Below, in pieces: positions 56,177 to 64,000 of a DNA stretch of 64,000 nucleotides. The DNA lies in contig MU626264.1 of the NCBI GenBank assembly GCA_025603075.1, positions 158,531-222,530 on the forward strand. The letters are read 5' to 3'. The first letter of the stretch is position 1. Each line of letters opens with the position of its first letter. This DNA comes from Neoconidiobolus thromboides FSU 785. Lineage: Eukaryota > Entomophthoromycota > Entomophthoromycetes > Entomophthorales > Neoconidiobolaceae. The position numbers were made by a program, and so were the translations under genes. The notes below the pieces were generated by a model, which worked only from the letters and a program-made list of their open reading frames with translations, did no database searches and was not told the origin of the DNA.

Positions 56177-57155
56177 ATGATTTCTTTAATTATTTTTTCA
56201 GCCTTTTTATTGTACATAAAGTGTGCTATCAACGACCCTTTATCGTTGGATAAACCTGATTACGCTAAAGGTTACTAAGATTACAAGTCTAATAAGACTA
56301 AATATTAACATCGAATAGGGGATTATACTATCAAAAATGGTCCAAATTTACTCGGTAATAAACCATTTCCACCAATGTTATATAATGAAGGTACTAAAAT
56401 AATAATATTTAAAATCAACTTATTGTAATCTTCTAGTCTCTAATGCAAGATTGAATTTAGAGGTATTAAAATTATTAAATGATTTTAAACTAGGTAACTC
56501 TTTGAACTTATCAACTTTATCTCAATTAATATTTTTAGCTCAAAGTAACGAATTGTCAGAAGCGGCAGCCGGTAACTTTTTTCTTTTATAATTACAATAG
56601 CTATAATAATCATAATAATTTATAAGGACCTAATAAATATCGTCCATTAAATGAATATCTAAACGCTAAAGGGAATTTAAACGAAAATTTAAACTCACCT
56701 GTTTTAAACAATGCTCAAGCCCTTTCTTATTTCCCTCCACAACCAATAAGTACACCTAATAAGATTCTGGTAGTAAACACGGATCAACAATTAATTTCAA
56801 AACCAACTGCATCAAGCAATATTAATGTTGGTAAAATAGTACAGACTACAATGGTTAGTTTAGCCAGCGATAAAGTCAATCAAGTATCCATGAGTGTATC
56901 TTCTCATGTTCAGAGCAGTCAACATAAAACAAATGAAAGCTCTTCAACCTCTCGCGATTCGAAGATGCATTCAAGAAAAGAATCCACAACTAAAAGGTAA
57001 CCGTTATTTTGTTTGGTTTTATTTTTGATGTTAATAATTTTAGTTCATTCGAATCAAAAAGCACTGGAAAAAAACCAAGCAGTACTTCAGACGGAGTTAT
57101 CATACCCCTTTTAAACCTATCTCCTATTTTTCTATTATTATTAAGTATTAAATAA
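56177..57155 (+). CDS. Predicted secreted, GPI-type Ser-rich protein
   Basis: Five exons by eye: 56177-56270, 56319-56390, 56437-56571, 56627-56996, 57044-57155; 260 aa. The N terminus MISLIIFSAFLLYIKCA is a signal peptide, and the C terminus ends in a hydrophobic stretch (VIIPLLNLSPIFLLLLSIK) preceded by Ser/Lys/Gly, as in GPI-anchor signals. Between them are a Leu-rich helical piece (LEVLKLLNDFKL...STLSQLIFLAQ), a Pro/Asn region and a Ser/Thr-rich region (SVSSHVQSSQHKTNESSSTSRDS). The first three introns are all phase 1, after a Lys, Glu or Ala codon, so the exons could be shuffled or skipped without frameshift. The first donor is GTTACT, weaker than usual. TATATAA at 56138 is a likely core promoter. 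No family recognised; splice structure needs transcript support. Confidence 0.55.
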
Positions 57156-57252
57156 AGATCTGGTGATCTTTTAATGGTTTAAAAATATACTTGATTTTTT
57201 AAACCTTTATTATTGCTAAGCCTTGTGTAGTTTTATGTTTGGAAATCTTAAT

Positions 57253-57356
57253 ATATGTGGATGTATTTTTGTTTAAGAATTTTACTAACAATTTTTCCAC
57301 TTAAATAATACTTAAAAGATGGAAAAAGTAATGAAGCCAAAAAAAACACCATCATA
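57253..57356 (-). mobile_element. MITE copy 15 (tandem pair)
   Basis: Reverse orientation: TATGTGGATG, core diverged (AAATAATACTTAAAAGATGG), right end ACACCATCATA. Confidence 0.85.
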
Positions 57357-57459
57357 CGGGAATGTATTTTTGTATTTAAGAATTTTACTAACAATTTTTT
57401 TACTCAAATAGCGTTTAAAACATGGAAAAAATAATGAACCCAAAAAAACATCCCCATAT
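57354..57459 (-). mobile_element. MITE copy 16 (tandem pair)
   Basis: Directly abuts copy 15: ATACGGGAATG at the junction, core AAATAGCGTTTAAAACATGG, right end ACATCCCCATA. Confidence 0.85.
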
Positions 57460-59115
57460 TATTAATTTTTTTATAAGTAGTCTCAGTTTAAATTGCTCTG
57501 ATTTTTTCTCATGATTACTTTTATAGTAGCACCAAACGAGCCTTTGAAAACTATTATGTATTTAATATCCTGTTAATTGAAAGTATAAATCCATTATATT
57601 TTTTTGTAGTAATATTACATAAATTTTTATATGCAATAGTATAACAGATTTTAGCTTAAAAGTTTGAGCTGAAAGTAACTGTTTTTTATGATTTCAATTT
57701 TGATCTGAATCTCATTTAAGCCATTTTTTATTCAGAGATCCAATCATTTTCTGCAATTTCACTAAACTAGGTTTTTTTGAGGGGCTTCACAGCTAACATT
57801 TCATAAAATTTGTTATAAGATAAAACTATAACGCTTTTTATTTTAGTAGTTTCATTAGCAAAATTATTATAATGAGACAAAACTATGATTTTTCAAACAA
57901 TTTTGTTATAATATTTAAAAAAATCTAATATATTTAACTTATGTTTAATATTGAAATCACTTATTTTTTAATAAAACAACCTATCTATAACTATATTATT
58001 TAGTCGAATATTAATAGTTTATATAATCTAATAACAATCAAATTAGTAAAATTTAGTGCTTAAAATTAAGGTAAGTGAGATTATGCAAAATAACTCCCAG
58101 TTAGGATAAAATTTCAATATCTAATTTACAAATTATGAGATCATAAATTTTACGATTGAAAGTATAAAAAATAAGTCACAAGAAATAAATGATTTGCCTG
58201 AAATTCATTTTACATTAAAAATCACCCAATTGTACAAAATTAAAGCTTTATTAATAAATATACTTAACTAAGTTTTTTAATCTTTATTAACACTTATAAA
58301 AGAGCTATTGATCACTGTTTTTCAAAAACCTTAAAATAAACTTTATTTAGCGAATTCAAGCTCTTCCATATCCACTTAATAGCAAAATTATTTTACTCTC
58401 AGATTAGAATAAATATCAAAATCTTATTTTACCATAAGTATATAATTAAATCTTAAACCAAGAAGCACCACCTTACTTTAACGATTTAATAATAATCAAT
58501 TAATACAACTTTCAAATTTACACCTTACTTCACTATCGATTTACCGCGTTTCAATATCAATTATCTACTATTTTACAATGGGCATCAGGTAAAAATCTTA
58601 AAGCAAGTTCGCTCTCTTCTAATTTTTAATTTGAAGGATTATTAAATAAACTTGAGACTCTTAAAAATCTGTTAAACACTCAATCCTACTACCAAAAGCT
58701 ATAAGACATTATCTAAAAGGAGCTAACCTTTATTCCCTTTAAACATCTGTAGTTAAATTAAAAGCTTTCCATTTAAATTTTATAAAACCAATTTATATCT
58801 TCCCCACTCATTGTTAATGAATTATGTCAAAGTTGAGATAAAATAAATCAAAAGGATTGAAAAATGATTTAATTTATTAAATAAGATACCAACAATTTTA
58901 GCCCCACAATTGAGAAATGGAGAAGATTTGTGACTATGATTAAGTACATAAAGTTAGGGCTGTTGGATGTTTATTAGCCAATTGTTATAGTTATGCTCTA
59001 TCCACTATTATATTAATAATTAGTTATCAAATACATGCTGATTCAAGCTGAACCCCTCGATCAATAAGTCAAGAAAATTAGAGGCATTAAGTCATATAAA
59101 AGGAGAAGTGAAAAG
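57460..59115. other. Intergenic, no gene seen
   Basis: About 1.7 kb of AT-rich DNA. No ORF over 60 codons and no repeat copy recognised. The less AT-rich piece near 58540-58800 shows no convincing coding frame. Confidence 0.5.
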
Positions 59116-59125
59116 TATATAAATA
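59116..59125 (+). promoter_or_regulatory. TATA-like element of the Met-rich secreted gene
   Basis: TATATAAATA lies about 60 bp before the ATG at 59183. Confidence 0.45.
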
Positions 59126-59182
59126 AATAAAAAAGCGATCACTATATGATTATCAAAAATTATAATTTATAATCTTAAAAAA

Positions 59183-59635
59183 ATGAAGTTTCTTACCTTA
59201 ACTTACTTAATCATTGCCTCCGTAGCTGCCCAATCAAAATCCGTTTCTCCATCTACTAGTGCTAAAGGTAGTCCTTTACCAACTGATGATTCTGGAAGTG
59301 CCAATATGACAATGGGTAGCGGAAATGATACCATGAAAATGGGTTCAAATAACAACCAAACTATGTCAATGGGAACCAATGGAAACAGTACGATGGCTGG
59401 AAGTGCAAATAAAACAATGAATGGAACTGATAGTATGCCAGTTAATGGAGATGAGTCTCAAGTTGGAGGGGTAAGTTTGTCCAAATCAGCAGCTAAAACA
59501 GACTCTAAATCAGGGTCAGGGTCAGGGTCTAAATCTACTAGTATTATCTCAAACGTTAGTAATAGTCATTCATTTACTAATGGATGCTCTGCTATGTTGG
59601 TTGTCGCTGGTATCGTAGCTGCAAATTTACAATAA
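59183..59635 (+). CDS. Small Met-rich, GPI-type secreted protein
   Basis: Intronless, 150 codons. Signal peptide MKFLTLTYLIIASVAAQ. Residues about 40-85 form a degenerate repeat in which Met-x-Met or single Met follows an N-glycosylation sequon: NMTMGS, NDTMKMGS, NQTMSMGT, NSTMAGS, NKTMNGT. A Ser/Lys-rich spacer (KSGSGSGSKSTS) follows, and the C terminus is hydrophobic (MLVVAGIVAANLQ), matching a short fungal GPI-anchor signal. M-x-M clusters bind Cu(I) in Ctr1-type transporters and some secreted copper proteins, so a wall-anchored metal-binding role is possible, but that is inference. No family recognised. Confidence 0.78.
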   Translation: MKFLTLTYLIIASVAAQSKSVSPSTSAKGSPLPTDDSGSANMTMGSGNDTMKMGSNNNQTMSMGTNGNSTMAGSANKTMNGTDSMPVNGDESQVGGVSLSKSAAKTDSKSGSGSGSKSTSIISNVSNSHSFTNGCSAMLVVAGIVAANLQ

Positions 59636-59778
59636 TTAATTAAGTACTCTGCTTTAAATAAATCAAATAAGATTTAATATCTTATTACTAGTTTTAAATA
59701 TAACCATATTAATAGCTGTGACTTAGTAAATAATATAAATTTTAAGAACATTTGTTTTTCGTTATTAGCAAGGAGCAA

Positions 59779-59877
59779 GTGGGGATGTTTTTTTGATTTC
59801 ATTACTTTTCCACTTTTTAAGCACTGTTTAAGTGAAAAGATTATTAGTAAAATTATTAAAAAAAATACATCCTCAAG
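59779..59877 (+). mobile_element. MITE copy 17
   Basis: GTGGGGATG at the left, core AAGCACTGTTTAAG, right end CATCCTCAAG. It lies about 140 bp after the Met-rich gene. Confidence 0.8.
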
Positions 59878-60540
59878 TCTTTTTGTTTTCCTTTTCTCTT
59901 GAAAGTTAGCCCAAGTGGTTATTAACATACAAAAATAATTTGTTGCAGCTTTTTAGTTTTTGTTAACAGTAGTTTCTGTAATTATATTACTTATATAGTC
60001 AATTTTTTAAAACCTAATTGATATATTACAGCTAAATCCCAACTCAATCTTTTTTAAAATAAGCAATTAGATTCCAAAGGAGTCGAAGGAGTCGAAGGAG
60101 TTACAATCTCTTTATAAAATCATCAAATGTTTTGTTCTGCAGCTGGTTCTTCGAATCTAGGGATCAATAGTAGTAATTTTTAAATCTAGCTATTTAGTTG
60201 GTTAATTTTTATAAAATCTGCTGTAAAAATACAAGGGGAGATCAAAAAGTTTGAGAAATTACGCAATTTTTATTTGTAAAAGGTGGAAACTTTTTCACAT
60301 AAATTAAATATATGGATATATAAAAAAACTCTTGTAGAATTTTAAATTAATTTGTTAACCATCTTTGAGTAGTAAATATAACTTCATAAAGTTTTTTTAA
60401 GAACAGTGGTAATTTTAAACTTTCTGATGTTTTATTAAAATATTACTAATTAGATTTCCAATTTTCAAAATAAATTAATTAAAAATACTTTCAATTTAGT
60501 AATTTTTAAATACTATCATTATTATAAGCTGTTTTAAAAC
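59878..60540. other. Intergenic, short tandem repeat only
   Basis: AT-rich; a small tandem repeat of GTCGAAGGA (about 2.5 units) lies at about 60080-60102. No gene seen. Confidence 0.5.
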
Positions 60541-60728
60541 TATGTGAGAGATGTCCAAATTGGGGTTTTTTCCAATTTTAAAATTCTATAAAAATAAATT
60601 TTATTAAAAATTAAAAGTACCTAACAGTTTTAAATTATTTTAGTATAATTTATGTTATAACTTAGTAAAGTTTTTATTAATATAACCTATGTGTTAAGAT
60701 TAATCAAAGCTACAATATACAAATAAAC

Positions 60729-60822
60729 CATGAGGATGTATTTTTTTGCTTGAGGATTTTACTAACAATTTTTCTACACAAATAGTACTTAAAAAATGGA
60801 AAAGTAATGAGACCAAAAAAGT
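60729..60822 (-). mobile_element. MITE copy 18 (3' terminus lost)
   Basis: Reverse orientation: ATGAGGATG, core AAATAGTACTTAAAAAATGG; the closing CATCCCC terminus is missing. Confidence 0.75.
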
Positions 60823-61102
60823 ATTTATTGTTAGCTGCTTTATAGCCAACATTGCAAATTTGTTGTTAAATAAATAAAACTATTTTAGTGCTATAACGAC
60901 ATTATTAATATATCACTAAGTTAATAAATAGCTACATGGGAGGGAGTAGTTAGCCTTAAAGTTATAATCAATCATACTTATATAATAGAAACAATAAAAA
61001 ATAGTTTTTATTTGTTGTAATAGTTACTTGCTCTTTGATTACTTGTTAACTTAACTATTAACAATTTAAATAATATCAACATTGGGTAATCAATTCCTAT
61101 CA

Positions 61103-61203
61103 TTTGAGGATGCTTTTTTCGTTTCGTTACTTTTTCTCTTTTAAGCACTATTTGAGCAAAAAGATTATTAGTGAAATTCTTGAACAAAAAGATATATCTT
61201 TAT
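61103..61203 (+). mobile_element. MITE copy 19
   Basis: TTTGAGGATG at the left, core AAGCACTATTTGAG, degraded right end (ATATATCTTTATTT). Nested in repeat R copy 3. Confidence 0.75.
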
Positions 61204-61450
61204 TTAATAAACTACTGACTTAGTAAATATCAAAACTTTTAAAATTTAAACTATTTTTACAAAATATGCCTAAAGTTAGTTTTTTAACAGATTTTGAACT
61301 TTAATTGAAACTATATCGCTTTTTTTTGATGTATCAGATACTGGATAACAATGTAGTTTATTGTTATGTTTAATAAAGTGTAAATACTTCTTAATGTCCT
61401 TATATTTCTATTATTTTTTTTGTATTTTTGGTAATAGGTTGTAATGTTGA

Positions 61451-62418
61451 TATTTTATTACTATTATTACTTATTTTTGAATAATCATATTGGTTTCTAT
61501 TTATATTAAATCCAAAACTCTTACATTCATCAAAATGATATACTGAAGCTATAGTTAATAATAACGCCTTGTTGATTATTATTTTCTGTTTCCCTTAAAA
61601 GCACTGATTTTATACATTGGTTGATTAAGTTTATTATATTAATAGTAAACTTTGATAATATATCTTTTCTTTGTTTTATTGTATCATAAAATTCCATAAA
61701 CCCTGGGCTGGTATAAGTAGCTCTTAAAATTGACGTAAATGAACTACAATGTTTATATTGTGTACTCCTCCCTATTATATTAAATTTTCAAAAATTCCAT
61801 TTGAAAGTTTAGTTATGAAAGTCTGCATTTTATTTTTATTTCTATTCCAACAAAAAATAAAGTCAGATAAGTGTATATATATAATTATATAACCATATAG
61901 TTATATATTATATATCTGTTAAATATCTAACAGAACTAACATAAAACATATAGTTAGGAAAACCAACTATTTAAGAAAAAGAAACAATTAAAATAAGCTT
62001 TAAATAGAGAGATTTAATTTTAGCTTTTTAGATTTAACCGTCACATTAAAGACAAATTTTAAATTTTAAAATTTGGATTAACTTCTAAGTAAACTCTGAA
62101 ACCAATTAGGACAGCCCCATATGTATTAATATATAGTAGAAATTCAATTAACTTACAGTATAAGCTATAATATAATGATTTAGAACTTTTCAAGCAAAGA
62201 TATATATTTTTACATATTACATTTAGAAAAAAATCATCTTATCTACAATAATAAAAATGTGTTACTAAATATGAATTTTATTATTAACAGTAATTTAAAT
62301 ATAAAACACTATTTACTAAAATTTCAATAATAATTATTTTACTCAATAGGATTTCAAAAGTGAGAAAAAAGACGATTTATAATAACAATAGCATCTATGA
62401 ATTTACTAAATAAAAAGT
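61451..62418. other. Intergenic, no gene seen
   Basis: AT-rich; no ORF. A single CCCCATATG at about 62115 looks like one MITE terminus but has no body next to it. Confidence 0.5.
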
Positions 62419-62525
62419 ATTCGGGAGTGTTTCTTTTGACTTCATTATTTTTTCCATTTTTTAAGCGCTATTTGAGCGGAAAATTTGTTAGTAAAACTCT
62501 TAAATACAAAAATACATCCCCATTC
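62419..62525 (+). mobile_element. MITE copy 20
   Basis: TCGGGAGTG at the left, core AAGCGCTATTTGAGCGG, right end ACATCCCCATT. Confidence 0.85.
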
Positions 62526-62578
62526 ATTATTTAAAAAAGCTGATCAAGATTAACCTAAAACTTTGTAAGCAGTTTTAT

Positions 62579-62683
62579 ATATAGGGATGTTTTTTTGGCT
62601 TCATCACTTTTTCCATCTTTTAAGCGCTATTTGAGTGGAAAAATTACTAGTAAAATTCTTAAACAAAAAACATATCCTCATAT
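62579..62683 (+). mobile_element. MITE copy 21
   Basis: ATAGGGATG at the left, near-consensus interior with core AAGCGCTATTTGAGTGG, right end CATATCCTCATA. Confidence 0.85.
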
Positions 62684-62974
62684 ATATATTTGTAGCAAAT
62701 CAGAAAATAGTTGACTTTTAAATATTTAATAATAATGGCGATTAAAACTTTTAAAAGGTTAAATTGATTAAACAAAAGTCTAATTTGCTGGATGATTTTT
62801 TAATAAAAAATTAAAAATATACATAGAAATGATTCAATAATATAGCTTGGTATAATTTTTTTTCAAATATGAAAAAAGCTTTTTTAACTTATTGTCATTT
62901 ATTAAACTAAAAATGTTTAAATATTTAAAAATAAGCTATATAATGAAATAAGCTATCATAAAATTTGGTGGTCA
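62684..62974. other. Short intergenic spacer
   Basis: AT-rich; nothing recognised. Confidence 0.4.
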
Positions 62975-63082
62975 GGAAAAAAGGTAGTTTTTTTTTGCCT
63001 TGATTACTTTTTCCATTTCTAAGCGCTATTTGAGTTGGAAAGACTATCAACAAAATCCTTAAACGAAAAAAATATCCCCATG
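62975..63082 (+). mobile_element. MITE copy 22 (left end diverged)
   Basis: Left end not recognisable (TCAGGAAAAAAGG), core AAGCGCTATTTGAGTTGG, right end ATATCCCCATG. Confidence 0.75.
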
Positions 63083-63158
63083 TTGAATTAAATAAAAGTA
63101 AGTATAGTGTACAATAGTTGATATTTTAACTTTAATTTTTCTTTGAAATATAAAAATA

Positions 63159-63262
63159 TATAGGGATGTCTTTTTTTGCTCAAAAGTTTTACTAGCAATT
63201 TTTCTACTCAAATAGCGCTTAAAAATAGAAAAAGTAATGAAAACAAAAAAACATCCCCAATA
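63159..63262 (-). mobile_element. MITE copy 23
   Basis: Reverse orientation: ATAGGGATGTC, core AAATAGCGCTTAAAAATAG, right end ACATCCCCAATA. Confidence 0.85.
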
Positions 63263-63348
63263 TAGTCTTATCTAAAACAGGAAAAGATAGTTACTGAAAA
63301 CTATTAAATTATAAGTTTTATCGAAGTAAAAACATGTTATAAAAACAA

Positions 63349-63453
63349 TATGGGGATGTATTTTTATGTTTAACAATTTTACTAATAAAATTTCCACTCA
63401 AATAGTGCTTAAAGGATGGAAAAAGTAATGAAGCCAAAAAGAACATCCCCGTA
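63349..63453 (-). mobile_element. MITE copy 24
   Basis: Reverse orientation, near-consensus: TATGGGGATG, core AAATAGTGCTTAAAGGATGG, right end ACATCCCCGTA. Confidence 0.88.
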
Positions 63454-63535
63454 TTTACTATAGTAATTATAAAACTAAAACATAGCTATTATACTAAAAA
63501 ATTATTTGATAAAAAGCAAAACACTAACTTTGTTA

Positions 63536-63593
63536 TATAGGAGGGGGTATATTTCTATATTTAAAATTTTTTTGAATTTTTTTGCTTAAATAG
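63536..63593 (-). mobile_element. MITE copy 25, interrupted by the LTR-like element
   Basis: Only the first half is present (TATAGGAGGGGGTAT ... TTTGCTTAAATAG); it stops in the conserved core exactly where the LTR-like element begins. The rest should lie beyond the window. Confidence 0.7.
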
Positions 63594-64000
63594 TATGAAA
63601 TATCGCTTTGTCAGCTCTATGGTTGGTTACAACATAATATAATAATCAATCAAGTCATCGTGTTCCCAAGTTTAGACACAATCAATTCAAAATCCCTTTA
63701 TCTTGATTTTCTGAGAAAATTACTAACTTCACGTCACGAAGAATATTATCTTCTCGATCTGATGTCCATACTTGTTGAAGTATAAAAGAGATTCTTTAAT
63801 ATAATAACTTGAGACCCTTTAACTGAATTATCCCTTGTATTGTACCTTTAATAAAGCTACTGAACCTTTCATATAGCATCCTATGTAAATTTTATATTAG
63901 TGTTGTCTATTCCATTTGTCTTACATAGTCTGTAACCCATTACATGCTATTCTTCATAATTCAAGTCTATGTTAGTTACACAAACTAAAACCTTTCAACT
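63594..64000 (+). mobile_element. LTR-like element, copy 3 (partial, runs off the window)
   Basis: TATGAAATATCGCTTTGTCAG at the start matches 11075 and 48582, and homology continues to the window edge, including the TATA-like TATAAAAGAG at about 63780. The 5' five bases AATAG are the expected target duplication. Confidence 0.7.

Larger units (their letters stand above)
60541..61450 (+). repeat. Dispersed repeat R, copy 3 (no LTR-like insertion)
   Basis: The left block (AGATGTCCAAATT...AAAAGTACCTAACA...) and right block (AGTTAATAAATAGCTACATG, later ATCAGATACTGGATAAC) are the same two blocks that flank the LTR-like element in copy 1. Here they are separated only by MITE copy 18, and a second MITE (copy 19) sits further right. 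Confidence 0.65.

Overview
The window looks like nuclear DNA of an AT-rich, early-diverging (zygomycete-type) fungus. This rests on four things: a fused FOL1 gene (two DHNA domains, HPPK and DHPS), a fungal mitofusin Fzo1, Lsg1, and many short spliceosomal introns (mostly 43-70 bp, GTAAG-type donors, CTAAC-like branch points, YAG acceptors). The lineage is an inference; no rRNA or other decisive marker is present. Coding islands are separated by 0.3-6 kb of very AT-rich DNA carrying small transposon-like repeats.

Layout. 1-9 kb: three divergent, intronless paralogues that pair an RVxF-type PP1-docking motif with a CBM21 glycogen/starch-binding module, i.e. predicted glycogen-targeting subunits of protein phosphatase 1. 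9-15 kb: gene-poor repeat nest with miniature inverted-repeat elements (MITEs), a larger dispersed repeat interrupted by an LTR-like insertion, and a decayed ORF bracketed by MITE-type termini. 15-25.8 kb: mitochondrial enoyl-CoA hydratase, epsin, a large Asn-rich secreted protein and a ZC3H11A-like triple CCCH protein. 26.8-29.6 kb: a decayed STI1/Hop pseudogene and a second unrecognised relic. 29.7-30.9 kb: divergent EF-hand gene and proteasome beta-4 subunit. 31.5-31.9 kb: three adjacent MITEs. 33.3-47.3 kb: RhoGEF, a secreted/membrane protein, kynurenine aminotransferase, LSG1, a Myb/SANT-like protein and FZO1. 48.1 kb: tRNA-Phe(GAA). 50-57 kb: choline/ethanolamine kinase, FOL1, a small Stf2/SERBP1-like protein and a predicted GPI-type protein. 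59.2 kb: a small Met-rich secreted protein. 59.7-64 kb: repeat-rich end with eight or nine MITEs and an LTR-like element running off the edge.

Most conserved genes are housekeeping functions (fatty-acid oxidation, endocytosis, proteasome, 60S export, mitochondrial fusion, phospholipid and folate synthesis) and form no operon-like pathway. The unusual parts are the PP1/CBM21 paralogue cluster with shared C-terminal motifs of unknown role, and the roughly 105-bp MITE family (25 copies counted by eye, none inside a gene model) with matching 11-bp termini and a conserved core centred on AGCGCT. Exon coordinates were deduced by eye from splice signals and protein family fit, so individual boundaries may be off by a few bases.
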